In this document: piece after piece, positions 8,688-18,380 of the stretch
Position numbering within the stretch: position 1 is the first letter of the stretch
Layout of the letters: each line of letters begins with the position of its first letter
Source of the DNA: an uncultured Haliea sp.
Lineage (GTDB): Bacteria > Pseudomonadota > Gammaproteobacteria > Pseudomonadales > Halieaceae
NCBI GenBank assembly: GCA_913061145.1
Contig: CAJXUQ010000006.1
Span: 62,001-126,000, forward strand
DNA length: 64,000 nt
Reading direction: 5' to 3'
The notes under the pieces: generated by a model
The model's database searches: none
Told to the model about the DNA's origin: nothing
Seen by the model: the letters and a program-made list of their open reading frames with translations, nothing else
Position numbers and translations under genes: made by a program

Positions 8688-11363
8688 ATGATCGTTTCCG
8701 CACGCCCCTCGGGGCACCCCCTCTGGCGTGTGGCGCTGATCGCCAGCGCGCTGCCCTTTTCCACTGCGGTGCAGGCACAGCTCGAAGAGGTGATCGTCAC
8801 CGCCCAGAAACGCGCAGAGTCTGTGCAGGATGTCCCCATTGCCATCACCGCCTTCGATGAAAACGCGCTGCGCAGCAAGCAGATCAACGGCTTCGCCGAC
8901 ATGCGTTTCACCGCCCCCAACGTCACCTTCAACAAGGGCAACTTCACCGGCAACAACTTCCAGATTCGCGGCGTGGGCACCAACCTCGTCGCGGCCTCGG
9001 CGGACGCCGGCGTGGGGGTACACGTCAATGAAGTGCCGCTGATTTCGCCACGGCTGTTCGAAACCGAGTACTACGATATCGAACAGGTCGCCGTATTGCG
9101 CGGGCCGCAGGGTACGCTGTATGGACGCAACTCCACGGGCGGCGCCGCGAACATGGTGACCCGGCCAGCCGGTCTCGATGGCCGGGAAGGCAACCTGGAG
9201 GTGCAATACGGCAACTATGACCACAAGAAGCTCAGCGGCGCGGTGAATATTCCCCTGGCTGACAGCCTGGCCCTGCGCTTCGCCGGGCTGTGGCTGGACC
9301 GGGAGGGCTACACCGACAACGTATTCAATGGCAGCGATGTCGATGGCCGGGACCAGGTGTCATTGCGCGCATCCCTGCGCTGGCTGCCGACAGACACCAC
9401 CCAGGTCGACCTGATGCTGTCCTGGTTCGACGAGGACAGCACCCGCACACGCAGCCAGAAGACGCTCTGTCACAATGACCCCAGCGGGGTTATGGGCTGC
9501 CTGCCGGATCGCCTGGACTTCGATGTCCCCAACCCCTCGTCACAGCTCTCGAACATTCTGGCATCCAACGCGCTTCTGGGGCCGCTGGGGGCGTTCACGC
9601 TGGGCTCCAATATACGCGGTGAGGTGCCACGGGACCTGCGCAAAGTCGCCAGTGAACGGGCACCCGTGTACAAGGCAGATGAAACGCTGCTCACGCTGAA
9701 TATCGCACAGGAACTGGGTGACTACACCGTGAGCTTTGTCGGCGGCTATCAGGACACCACGGTCCTGTCGCAAATGGATTACCAGTGGACGGTGGCAGGC
9801 GCTTTCCCCATCCCGGCGCTGCTGCCTGTAGTCGCGCCCACGGCGGCGGCCACGCTCTACGCCGATGGCCTCTGGCCCATCTCTTCGCCCTCGCGCAACG
9901 CCACCGGCAGCGTGGGGGGCCATGTCGATTCCTTCAGCCCCGGCCTGGAAGCCTACGACCAATCCAACCAGTCCTCCGAGCAGGTGTCCGCAGAGCTGCG
10001 CCTGCAGTCAGACCTCGACGGGCCGCTGAATTTCCTCATCGGCGGCTTCTGGATGGACGTCGACCTCGATAACCAGTACTGGGTCTTCTCCTCCGGCTTC
10101 GACTATTTTGCCAGCGTCTTTCCGGCAGCCGCACTCGGCCTCGACGGGCTGGGCTGGGTCGGGCCACAGTTCAACAACGAAACCGGCGAGTATGGCATCC
10201 GCTCACAGGCGCTGTTCGGCGAAATCTACTACGCACTGACCGACACGCTGAAACTGACACTGGGTGCGCGCTATACACAGGACAAAAAAACCATTGAGGA
10301 TCGACAGATCCTGTTCAACAACGACCCGGTGACCGGCGCGCCGGTGCTGCAGCCACTGGGAGCAGACCTCCCCATCCCCACCGCGACACGCCGCGAGAGC
10401 AATGACTGGAAGGAAGCCACGGGGCGTATTGTGCTCGACTGGTCGGTCACCGCCGACACACTGGCCTACGTCTCACTGTCCCGCGGCTACAAGGGTGGCG
10501 GCTTCAATCCTCCCTTTGACCCGGTGCAGTTCCCCAGCCAGGAACCGAACTTCGAACCGGAGTTTGTCGACGCGCTGGAAGTCGGCACCAAGAACACGCT
10601 GCTGGATAACACCCTGCAGGCAAACTTCAGTGCCTTCCTCTACGACTACACCGACATGCAGGTCTCCAAGATCGTCAACCGCACCTCCTTTAACGAGAAC
10701 ACGGATGCACAGATCTGGGGGGGTGAGGCAGAGTTCGTGTTTGCACCCAGCGCCAGCTGGGTGCTGAACGCCAACCTCGCCTACCTCAACACCGAGGTAA
10801 AGGACTTCGAAAGCTTCGATACCCGCGACCCCACCGCGGGGCGCAGCGATGTCACCCTGCTCAAAGACCTGACCAACGCCTCCAACTGTGTCGCGCTGCT
10901 GCCGCCGGACGTATACGCCGCGCAGTTTGGCTCACCGTTCACCCGCTGCAGTGCGCTGGCGGCGGCCGGTGTGCCGATTACCGATGGCATAGCGCAGAAC
11001 CTTGATGGAAACCACCTGCAGAACGCCCCGGAGTGGTCACTGAGTGTTGGCGCGCAGTACAACCTGGCCTTTGCCGACAGCAGCGCACTGGCATTGCGCG
11101 TCGACTACTACTGGCAGGACGCCATGTATGCACGGCTGTTCAACCGCCCCATCGACCGCATTGACGCCTGGGACGTCTGGAACGCACAGGCCACCTACAC
11201 GGCAGCCGACGGCCGGTGGTATGCCAGGGCCTACATCAAGAACATCACCGATGACGATCACCTGGTGGCTATGTACGTCACCGACCCGTCCTCCGGCCTC
11301 TTCACCAATGCGTTTTCCATCGAGCCGCGAACCTTTGGCCTGGCACTGGGTTACAACTTCTAG
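8688..11363 (+). CDS. TonB-dependent outer-membrane receptor
   Basis: Outer-membrane barrel that takes up a scarce ligand using TonB energy. The ATG at 8688 has GCAGGAG upstream. The signal peptide ends near VQA, and the mature protein begins with LEEVIVTAQKR, a TonB-box-like segment usual in marine and sphingomonad receptors. The plug domain (about residues 45-160) contains VLRGPQGTLYGRNSTGG. The barrel follows and ends in Phe (LALGYNF), as expected for Bam-dependent assembly. At 891 residues it is normal for the family. Ligand is not predictable: no siderophore, heme or B12 gene is next to it. Confidence 0.93.
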   Translation: MIVSARPSGHPLWRVALIASALPFSTAVQAQLEEVIVTAQKRAESVQDVPIAITAFDENALRSKQINGFADMRFTAPNVTFNKGNFTGNNFQIRGVGTNLVAASADAGVGVHVNEVPLISPRLFETEYYDIEQVAVLRGPQGTLYGRNSTGGAANMVTRPAGLDGREGNLEVQYGNYDHKKLSGAVNIPLADSLALRFAGLWLDREGYTDNVFNGSDVDGRDQVSLRASLRWLPTDTTQVDLMLSWFDEDSTRTRSQKTLCHNDPSGVMGCLPDRLDFDVPNPSSQLSNILASNALLGPLGAFTLGSNIRGEVPRDLRKVASERAPVYKADETLLTLNIAQELGDYTVSFVGGYQDTTVLSQMDYQWTVAGAFPIPALLPVVAPTAAATLYADGLWPISSPSRNATGSVGGHVDSFSPGLEAYDQSNQSSEQVSAELRLQSDLDGPLNFLIGGFWMDVDLDNQYWVFSSGFDYFASVFPAAALGLDGLGWVGPQFNNETGEYGIRSQALFGEIYYALTDTLKLTLGARYTQDKKTIEDRQILFNNDPVTGAPVLQPLGADLPIPTATRRESNDWKEATGRIVLDWSVTADTLAYVSLSRGYKGGGFNPPFDPVQFPSQEPNFEPEFVDALEVGTKNTLLDNTLQANFSAFLYDYTDMQVSKIVNRTSFNENTDAQIWGGEAEFVFAPSASWVLNANLAYLNTEVKDFESFDTRDPTAGRSDVTLLKDLTNASNCVALLPPDVYAAQFGSPFTRCSALAAAGVPITDGIAQNLDGNHLQNAPEWSLSVGAQYNLAFADSSALALRVDYYWQDAMYARLFNRPIDRIDAWDVWNAQATYTAADGRWYARAYIKNITDDDHLVAMYVTDPSSGLFTNAFSIEPRTFGLALGYNF

Positions 11364-11438
11364 CCGCGGCAGGTACGGGCAGCCGGCGGGGGAATTCTGC
11401 TACCATCGTGACAACGGATTTTCACGGTCGCTGCCCCC

Positions 11439-13283
11439 ATGCCCAGACTACTGATCTATCTTATCGCTGTTCCGGTCGTTCTCGTGCTGGCGGCAGCTGC
11501 GCTGCTGCCGGTGTTTCTGGATGAGGCGCGGCTGATACGGCTCGCCACCGAAACCCTGGAGCAGCGCAGCGGCGCCAGGCTGGAGGTCCGGGGCGACGCG
11601 GGCCTCTCCCTGCTGCCACGACTGTCGCTGCAGCTGGAGGATACGGTGCTGCGCTTGCCAGAGGAGCAACAGCCTGAAATCAGCGTGCAGCAGCTGTCGG
11701 TGGAGGTGTTCCTGTGGCCACTGCTGTCGCGGGAGGTGGCGATCAAGGGCATCAGCCTCACGGGGCTCAAGGTCATCGTGCCCGCCTCGGAGTCCGCGCC
11801 CGCCAGCTCGACCCTGGCCCTCAGCGATGCCGAGCTGGAAGCATTCTACGCGCAGCGTCGGCAAGCCCTGCGCGCGGCTGCTGAAGCCGGTGCCGGCGCG
11901 GCGCTGGGTCTGCCGCTGGCCCTGAACATTGCCAATCTGTCGCTCGATAATGCGCGCGTGCAGCTGCTGCAAGCCGATGGCGCGGCACCGCAGGAGATCA
12001 CAATTTCATCCATGACTGCCAGCGACATCAACCTCGAGGGCCGCCCCGCGGCGCTCAGCCTCGCCCTGCAGCTCGCCGGCGAGCGCCCTGTCGACGTCAC
12101 GCTCACCGCAGGCTTTACACTCAGCGCCGACCAGAGCGCAGCCGACGTCGAGGAGCTGACCATCACGCTCGCCGGCGCCACGCCGGAACCCGTGGTGCTG
12201 CAGACCAGCGGCACCATCACCCTGAATACCCAGCGCGCCGAACTCGCGCTGGAGCTGACCAGCGGTGAGATTCAGGGCACGGGTACGCTGGTCTACAGCA
12301 GCTTCGAGAGTCCGCAGATCGACGCCCAGCTGCGTCTCAACCTGCTGGACCCGGCACTACTGCTGCTCGCCGGGCCGGAGGCTGCGACCACAACGCCAGA
12401 CAGCGCGGGAAGCGGTGTCGATGCATTGCCGCTGGACGCCATCCGTCTGGCGGACACCCGGGCCGACCTGCGTGTCGAGCGCGCCATACTGGGGCCACAC
12501 GCCATCGACAACCTGCGCCTGCGCCTGCGGGCAGCCGAGGGCGTGCTCAAGATTGACACCATCACCGGCACACTGCACGGCGGCGCATTGAACGCCACCG
12601 CCACCCTGGACGCCCACCGGGCAACCGCCGTGTTGTCCTCCCGCGGTGAACTGACTGGGCTGGACACCGTGCAGCTGCTCGCAGCGTTGGAGTCAGAGCC
12701 ACTGCTCTCCGGCCTCGCGGACGCAGGCTGGGACCTGCAAAGCCGCGGCAATACCAGCACTGCGCTGGTTCAGAACCTCGAGGGGCCGCTCAACCTGACC
12801 ACGCGCAATGTGGTGCTGGAGCAGTTCGGGGTCGAGCGGATGCTGTGTGAAGTGGTCGCCCAGGTCAATCAGGCAACACTGGCGACCGAGCTGCCGCAAC
12901 AGAGCACCTTCCAGGACCTGAGTGCCCGGGTGACGCTGGGCGAGGGCAAGGCGCGGCTGGACCCCCTGCAGGCCGATCTCGCACACATGGCACTGCGCGG
13001 CACGGGGAACCTGCAGCTCGACAGCTACGCGTTCAACGCCGAGTTCCGCGCGCGCCTCTCACCGACACTGGGCGAGCTTGATCCTGCCTGCCGGGTGAAC
13101 GAACGCCTCACGGCCATCAGCTGGCCGGTGTTGTGTAGCGGCTCACTGGATGACAGCCCCGCCAGCTGGTGCCGCGTCGACAGCAAGGAGATCCTCGCGT
13201 CACTGACCCGCAACGAGCTGGAGCGCAAAGCCAAGGAAGAAGGCGGGCGCTTCCTGCAGCGCCTGTTCAAGGGCAAGGACTGA
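11439..13283 (+). CDS. AsmA family inner-membrane protein
   Basis: AsmA-type proteins are anchored in the inner membrane, reach across the periplasm and are linked to phospholipid transport or outer-membrane assembly. Here one N-terminal helix (residues 3-25, LIYLIAVPVVLVLAAAALLP) is followed by a long beta-rich repeat region. The N-terminal AsmA motif (leucine-rich repeats around LSLLPRLSLQLEDTVLRLP) and the C-terminal AsmA_2-like part (LDTVQLLAAL, VVLEQFGVERML) are recognisable. At 614 residues it is close to E. coli AsmA (617). The start lacks a strong ribosome site. It ends two bases from the convergent deacylase gene. Confidence 0.88.
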   Translation: MPRLLIYLIAVPVVLVLAAAALLPVFLDEARLIRLATETLEQRSGARLEVRGDAGLSLLPRLSLQLEDTVLRLPEEQQPEISVQQLSVEVFLWPLLSREVAIKGISLTGLKVIVPASESAPASSTLALSDAELEAFYAQRRQALRAAAEAGAGAALGLPLALNIANLSLDNARVQLLQADGAAPQEITISSMTASDINLEGRPAALSLALQLAGERPVDVTLTAGFTLSADQSAADVEELTITLAGATPEPVVLQTSGTITLNTQRAELALELTSGEIQGTGTLVYSSFESPQIDAQLRLNLLDPALLLLAGPEAATTTPDSAGSGVDALPLDAIRLADTRADLRVERAILGPHAIDNLRLRLRAAEGVLKIDTITGTLHGGALNATATLDAHRATAVLSSRGELTGLDTVQLLAALESEPLLSGLADAGWDLQSRGNTSTALVQNLEGPLNLTTRNVVLEQFGVERMLCEVVAQVNQATLATELPQQSTFQDLSARVTLGEGKARLDPLQADLAHMALRGTGNLQLDSYAFNAEFRARLSPTLGELDPACRVNERLTAISWPVLCSGSLDDSPASWCRVDSKEILASLTRNELERKAKEEGGRFLQRLFKGKD

Positions 13284-13285
13284 TT

Positions 13286-15154
13286 TCACGCAGCGCGCAG
13301 TGCCCGTCCCAGGCGGCGGCTGCCCAGCACCTCGGTGAAGTCGCCGTCCTGCCACACAGGCTCGCCGTGAATCAGCACCCGCGTCACCACGCCATCTGAG
13401 CGGTTCACCATCTGCTTGTGATCAAACAGCTCGCGGTGGATAAAAGCGCGGTGATCGTTGCTGTCCCAGCCCTGCAGCGCCGCCGGGTCCAGCATGGTGA
13501 TATCGGCCTGCGCACCGATCTCGAGGCTGCCGACGTCCAGGCCGAAAAATGCCGCGGGCTCGCGGGTCAGGCGCCGCACCATGGCGGCCACGGTACCGAG
13601 CCCCTCCGCCTGGGCCAGCTTCAGCGACATCAGGTTGCCGTCAAAGAATGCCATATTGGTCAGGTGGGCACCGGAATCGTTGAAGCCGGGCAGGGCACTG
13701 GGATGCAGCAGATAACCCAGCGTGGCACGGTTATCCTTGTTGCCGACATCCACCCACCAGCGGAACGACTTGTCGTATTCACGCAGCAGATGCAGCATGA
13801 AATCGACCTCATCCTCTGTGGGTGAGGGGAATTTGGCGAAGGCCTCCCGCTCTGCCTCGGACCGGGCCTCCGCAGCCTGGCCGCGCTGCACGCGCCGCAA
13901 ACGGTCGAACACCTGCTGCATGCTTTCGCCGTCCCAGTCCGCGACCGGCGCACCGTCGAAGATCATGCGCTCCAGGTCGCGAATCACCAGCTTGTCGGGG
14001 AGCCCCAGCTTCGCCTTCAGGCGCGCCAGATTGCGTCCCTTGCGGCCGTGCTCCCAATCGCGGCGGAACTCCTCCACGAAGGCCGGATCGTCCAGCAGCG
14101 CGCGGCGACCGGCGACGTCGTCATACTCCTTCGCAATCAGTTTGCAGGTGGAAGGCAGTTCCTCGAATACCGGGCTGACGATACCGTCCGACCAGAGACG
14201 GAAATTGGTGCCCAACGCCTGAAAATGGATGCGCCCCTTCAGCAATGAACTGTTGATCAGCCTGGAGAGGCCCAGAAAGGCATTGGACGCCTTGGGCGCC
14301 AGCACGAACTCCATCACCGACAACGCAGACGTTTTCAGTGGCTTGCCGAACAGGCGCCCACTGCTGAACAGAAAATACAGCAGGCCCTTCACCCGGTTCT
14401 CGATCAATGGAGTGGTCTGCCATACCCTGCCGCGCCGCCGCACAACACCCAGCAGGCGCTTGAGCTCGCTGTAACCCGCGAATTGCGTGGGAATGCGCTG
14501 GTCCGTGTGGGGTTCGTTGGCCAGGTAATGGAACGGCAGACCATCGGTGCTCAAGCCCAGATAGCCCTGCTCCATGGCTGTGTCCAGCAGGTTTTCCATG
14601 CGGCTCAGCTCGGCCGCCGTGGGTTTGCGACTGATGCTGTCCTGCAGCCCCATCACTTCGACACGCAGCATGGAATGGGGCACAAAAGCACCAATGTTCG
14701 GGCCCAGTGCGAGATTGTCAAAGTGATCCATGTAGTCCCCGGTGTTGTCCCAGGTGATCGCCTCGACGCACTTGCTGAGGACTTTCTTCGGGATGTTCTC
14801 CACGCGGGTAAAACAGTCGACAATCGGGTTCTGGTCCCCCTCCACCTGCTGACCGAAGCAGGTACCCAGGCTGCAGTTGCCTACCAGCACCGTGGTGGTG
14901 CCGTGGCGAACCACCTCAGGCAGCCGCGGGTCCAGATCCACCTCCAGATCGAGGTGCGTGTGGATATCGAGCAGGCCGGGCATCAACCACTGACCGCTGC
15001 CGTCGATGACGCGGCCGGCCTCAGCCCGTGGCAGACCGGCCCCGCGCGCCGCTATCCTGCCGCCGCGAATGGCGATATCCAGTACCTGCGGCGCGTCGCC
15101 GCTACCGTCAAACACCAGTGCGTCAGTGATCAGTGTGTCCCAGGTTGTGCTCAT
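13286..15154 (-). CDS. N-acyl-D-amino-acid deacylase family amidohydrolase
   Basis: Metal-dependent amidohydrolase of the D-aminoacylase/dihydroorotase superfamily. The metal-binding DIHTHLDLEVDLD is near residue 70 and GNCSLGTC follows; late GFNDSGAHLTNMAFFDG fits the C-terminal metal Asp region. At 622 residues it is longer than classic D-aminoacylases (about 480-500). The extra length is a middle insertion around GLLYFLFSSGRLFG, seen in a poorly characterised subgroup often labelled D-aminoacylase. The ATG has GGAGA upstream. It is transcribed away from the marR gene, so that regulator may control it. Substrate is unknown. Confidence 0.85.
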   Translation of the reverse strand: MSTTWDTLITDALVFDGSGDAPQVLDIAIRGGRIAARGAGLPRAEAGRVIDGSGQWLMPGLLDIHTHLDLEVDLDPRLPEVVRHGTTTVLVGNCSLGTCFGQQVEGDQNPIVDCFTRVENIPKKVLSKCVEAITWDNTGDYMDHFDNLALGPNIGAFVPHSMLRVEVMGLQDSISRKPTAAELSRMENLLDTAMEQGYLGLSTDGLPFHYLANEPHTDQRIPTQFAGYSELKRLLGVVRRRGRVWQTTPLIENRVKGLLYFLFSSGRLFGKPLKTSALSVMEFVLAPKASNAFLGLSRLINSSLLKGRIHFQALGTNFRLWSDGIVSPVFEELPSTCKLIAKEYDDVAGRRALLDDPAFVEEFRRDWEHGRKGRNLARLKAKLGLPDKLVIRDLERMIFDGAPVADWDGESMQQVFDRLRRVQRGQAAEARSEAEREAFAKFPSPTEDEVDFMLHLLREYDKSFRWWVDVGNKDNRATLGYLLHPSALPGFNDSGAHLTNMAFFDGNLMSLKLAQAEGLGTVAAMVRRLTREPAAFFGLDVGSLEIGAQADITMLDPAALQGWDSNDHRAFIHRELFDHKQMVNRSDGVVTRVLIHGEPVWQDGDFTEVLGSRRLGRALRAA

Positions 15155-15278
15155 GCTGTTCGTTCTCCATGGCTGTGTGCTGGTGTTATTGAGTCAGGCG
15201 TCAATCTGCCATCCGCCGGCGGTGCAGTAAAGCGCTTCCGCACTGCGGTGGCAGGACCGCATCGGGCAGAATCGCGAC

Positions 15279-15306
15279 TTGCCAAATTAATAAGCCGGCT
15301 TATAAT
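15279..15306 (+). promoter_or_regulatory. Promoter with embedded palindromic operator (marR-emrAB)
   Basis: TTGCCA (15279-15284), 16-bp spacer, perfect TATAAT (15301-15306). A perfect 14-bp palindrome, ATAAGCCGGCTTAT (15290-15303), fills the spacer and enters the -10 box. A repressor bound there would block RNA polymerase, the usual MarR autoregulation layout. Confidence 0.7.
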
Positions 15307-15336
15307 AAACAAACCTATTAACGGCGGGAGCCTGAC

Positions 15337-15780
15337 GTGAGCCGCGCGCGCAACGACGCCACCGACCAGCTCAGCTTTGAGCTGCACACCACGGCGCGCC
15401 TGCTGCGGCGCAATTACGACCGCCGCGCCCGCGCCCACGGCCTGACCCGCGCCAAGTGGCAGGTGTTGTGGTCGCTGTCGCGGGAACAGGGGGTAAAACA
15501 GGCCGAGCTCGCCGAGCGACTGGATGTTGCCCCCATCAGTCTTACGCGTCAGCTGGATGTGCTTGAGCAGGAGGGCCTGCTGGAGCGCCGCCGCGACGAG
15601 CAGGATAGACGCTGCTTTCGCATCTACCTGACCGATGCCGCGCAGCCGGCACTGACCACACTGCGCGAGCTGGCGGAAATGACCCGCGGTGAGGCGCTGG
15701 CGGGGCTCAGCTATGAAGAGATCGTGCAGTTGAAATCACTGCTGGAGCGCATTCGCCTGAACCTGGGCAGAGAGGAGTAG
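15337..15780 (+). CDS. MarR family transcriptional regulator
   Basis: A 147-residue winged-helix regulator. It has N-terminal dimerisation helix, a helix-turn-helix around KQAELAERLDVAPISLTRQLDVLEQ (about residues 62-87), and the wing motif LLERRRDEQDRRCFRIYLT with the conserved DxRxxxxxLT pattern. The GTG start at 15337 has GGCGGGAG upstream. It lies 30 bp after a promoter with a palindrome and 7 bp before the efflux genes, matching the emrR-emrA-emrB arrangement. It likely represses its own operon until a small phenolic or lipophilic compound binds. Confidence 0.9.
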   Translation: MSRARNDATDQLSFELHTTARLLRRNYDRRARAHGLTRAKWQVLWSLSREQGVKQAELAERLDVAPISLTRQLDVLEQEGLLERRRDEQDRRCFRIYLTDAAQPALTTLRELAEMTRGEALAGLSYEEIVQLKSLLERIRLNLGREE

Positions 15781-15787
15781 AGCCACT

Positions 15788-16855
15788 GTGTCACCGCTAT
15801 TGCAAAGACGTCTGCTGATGGGTGCAGGGCTGGTCGCCGGCGGGTTGGCGGTTGCCTGGTTCCTGCTCGGTGGGCAGGGCAGCATCAGCACCGAGAACGC
15901 CTACGTCAAGGCCAACAAGCTGGCGCTGTCCAGTGAGGTGAATGCCATCGTCAAAGCGGTGCTGGTACAGCCCAATCAGCCGGTCGAGGCGGGACAGCTG
16001 CTGGTGCAGCTGGAGGACCAACCGTTCCAGCTTGCGGTGGCGGAAGCCGAGGCACACCTCGCGCAGGTGAAAAACCAGATCATGGTGCGACGCGCCGACT
16101 ACGCCGAAGTCGAGGCCGAACTGCGCCAGGCCGAGGAAGATGCGGCGTTTTACCAACGTCAGCTGGCGCGCAACCAGCGCATGGGACCGTCGGCGATTTC
16201 CGAAGCCGACCTCGACGAGTCACGGCAAAAGCTGGCGCGCTCACAGGCCCAGATCGCCATCAACCGGCAGAAGCTGGCAGGCCTGCGTGCCGCACTGGGC
16301 GGCAACCCCGACACCCCCCTTGAGGCCCAGGCCGACATACAGGTCGCACAGGCGCAGTTGGACCGCGCGCGCTATCAGCTGTCCCGCACCCGCATCACCG
16401 CACCCACCGCGGGCACCGTCGCCAACGAGGTGCCCCAACTGGGCGAAATGACCATGGCGGGCTTTGCCGTGGTCACCCTGATGGCGACCGACGACATCTG
16501 GATTGAAGCCAATCTCAAGGAAACGCAACTGACCCACGTGCGTCCCGGCCAGACCGCCGAGGTGACCATCGACGCCTACCCCGGGCAGGTATTGCGAGCG
16601 CGGGTCGACACCCTGAGCCCGGCCAGTGGATCAGAATTCGCGATGATTCCGGCGCAGAACGCCAGCGGCAACTGGGTCAAGGTCGTGCAGCGGATTCCCG
16701 TGCGCCTGCGACTGGAAACCAGGCCGGAGGACGCCGTACTGCGCGCCGGCATGAGCGCCGAGGTGCGTATTGCGACGGAGAGCCCCACACCGCTGGCCAG
16801 TGCAGGTGTGAGTGCCGCTCCCGGCGCCAACCAGGTGGCTGCCAGCCCCCTGTGA
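15788..16855 (+). CDS. EmrA/HlyD-type periplasmic adaptor of an efflux pump
   Basis: Membrane fusion protein that links an inner-membrane transporter to the outer membrane. It has one N-terminal transmembrane helix (about 9-28), a lipoyl half-domain starting AYVKANKLALSSEVNAIV, a long alpha-hairpin (about 85-185), a second lipoyl half with TRITAPTAGTVANEVPQLGE, and a beta-barrel (WIEANLKETQLTHVRPGQ). At 355 residues it is near EmrA size (390). GTG start; its stop TGA overlaps the GTG of the transporter gene (GTGA), so the two are translationally coupled. Confidence 0.9.
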   Translation: MSPLLQRRLLMGAGLVAGGLAVAWFLLGGQGSISTENAYVKANKLALSSEVNAIVKAVLVQPNQPVEAGQLLVQLEDQPFQLAVAEAEAHLAQVKNQIMVRRADYAEVEAELRQAEEDAAFYQRQLARNQRMGPSAISEADLDESRQKLARSQAQIAINRQKLAGLRAALGGNPDTPLEAQADIQVAQAQLDRARYQLSRTRITAPTAGTVANEVPQLGEMTMAGFAVVTLMATDDIWIEANLKETQLTHVRPGQTAEVTIDAYPGQVLRARVDTLSPASGSEFAMIPAQNASGNWVKVVQRIPVRLRLETRPEDAVLRAGMSAEVRIATESPTPLASAGVSAAPGANQVAASPL

Positions 16856-18360
16856 GTCCGCGCACCGCAGCACCCTGGCTGGTGGCCGCCAGCGTCATGC
16901 CGGCCACCATTATCCAGGTGGTGGATACCACGATCGCCAATGTGGCACTGCCGCACATGCAGGGCAGCCTTGGCGCAAGCAGCGATCAGGTCATCTGGAT
17001 CCTGACCTCGTACATTGTGACCGCGGCAATCATGACCCTTCCGGTGGGCTACATGGCCCAGCGCTTCGGCCGCCGCTCGGTGCTGCTCTGGTCGGTTGCC
17101 GGCTTCACACTCACGTCCATGCTCTGTGGCCAGGCCACCAGCCTGAATGAAATGGTCATCTGGCGCATTGCCCAGGGCGCCTTTGGAGCGTCCCTGGCAC
17201 CGCTGTCGCAGTCCATCCTGCTGGACACCTTCCCCAAGGAAAAACACGCCTCTGCCATGAGCATCTGGGGCATGGGCATCATGATAGGTCCGATCCTGGG
17301 CCCCACCCTGGGGGGCTGGCTCACCGACAGCTACTCCTGGCGCTACGTGTTCTACATCAACGTGCCGCTGGGCGTCGCGTCGCTGATCGGCATTTACTGC
17401 TTCGTGCCCAAAACCCCGACCGTAGAGAAGCGCTTCGACCTGCTCGGCTTCGGCCTGCTGGCAGTGGCCGTGGGTGCGCTGCAATTGCTGCTGGACCGCG
17501 GCGAGCACGTGCTCTGGTTTGAGTCGCTGGAAATACAGCTTTACGCGGTGATGATCGGCCTTGGGCTGTATCTGTTCACGGTGCACACCCTCACCAGCGA
17601 CCAGCGTTTTGTGTCGCCGGCGCTGTTCCGGGACCGCAATTACGTGACCGGTGTGCTGTTCATTTTCCTGGTGGGGATTGTACTGCTGGCCACCATGGCC
17701 CTGCTGCCGCCCTTTCTGCAGATCTGGAAGGGTTACCCGGCGGTCACCACCGGGCTGGTGCTGATGCCTCGCGGCGTGGGGACGATGCTCGGCATGATGG
17801 TAGTGGCGCGGCTGATGCGCCACTTCGACCCGCGCATACTGATCATCCTCGGCATGTGTACGGCCAGCGCGACGCTGGCGGAGATGGCGCGCTTCACCCT
17901 GGAAGTGGGGCAAACCACCCTGGCCATGACCGGCTTCGTGCAGGGACTCGGACTCGGGCTGGTGTTCATTCCCACCACCACCCTGGCCTATGCGACCCTT
18001 GCCCCGCAGCTGCGCGATGAGGGCGCGGCCCTGTTCAGCCTGTCACGCAACCTGGGCAGCAGTATCGGTGTCTCCCTGATCATGGCATTATTGAGCCGGA
18101 ATATGTGGATCAACCAGCAGGAACTGGCCGCACGCCTGACGCTGGAAGCGGGCCTGCCACAGGGTCTCCGCGACCCGTCCGCACTGACGGCGTTACCCGG
18201 TGAGCTGATCGCCACCGTCAGCCGGCAGGCTGCCGAGATCGCCTATGTGAATGACTTCCATCTGCTCATGTGGGTCAATCTGGCAGCCATCCCGATGGTA
18301 CTTCTGCTGCGCGTTCCGAAAGACCTGCATGAGGCCAGCGCTCCGGCCACGGAGGCCTGA
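16852..18360 (+). CDS. DHA2 (EmrB/QacA) family MFS drug exporter
   Basis: Proton-driven exporter, 502 residues, with about 14 predicted membrane helices as in EmrB. The N-terminus has the helix-1 motif QVVDTTIANVALPHMQGSLG, a motif-A-like loop GYMAQRFGRRSVLLW, and motif C GMGIMIGPILGPTLGGWL near residue 140, which is diagnostic of antiporters. Start GTG overlaps the adaptor stop by 4 bp. With the upstream MarR and EmrA-like genes it forms a complete inner-membrane pump module; the outer-membrane channel (TolC) must come from elsewhere. Confidence 0.92.
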   Translation: MSPRTAAPWLVAASVMPATIIQVVDTTIANVALPHMQGSLGASSDQVIWILTSYIVTAAIMTLPVGYMAQRFGRRSVLLWSVAGFTLTSMLCGQATSLNEMVIWRIAQGAFGASLAPLSQSILLDTFPKEKHASAMSIWGMGIMIGPILGPTLGGWLTDSYSWRYVFYINVPLGVASLIGIYCFVPKTPTVEKRFDLLGFGLLAVAVGALQLLLDRGEHVLWFESLEIQLYAVMIGLGLYLFTVHTLTSDQRFVSPALFRDRNYVTGVLFIFLVGIVLLATMALLPPFLQIWKGYPAVTTGLVLMPRGVGTMLGMMVVARLMRHFDPRILIILGMCTASATLAEMARFTLEVGQTTLAMTGFVQGLGLGLVFIPTTTLAYATLAPQLRDEGAALFSLSRNLGSSIGVSLIMALLSRNMWINQQELAARLTLEAGLPQGLRDPSALTALPGELIATVSRQAAEIAYVNDFHLLMWVNLAAIPMVLLLRVPKDLHEASAPATEA

Positions 18361-18380
18361 GCCCGGAGAGACGACCCCTG

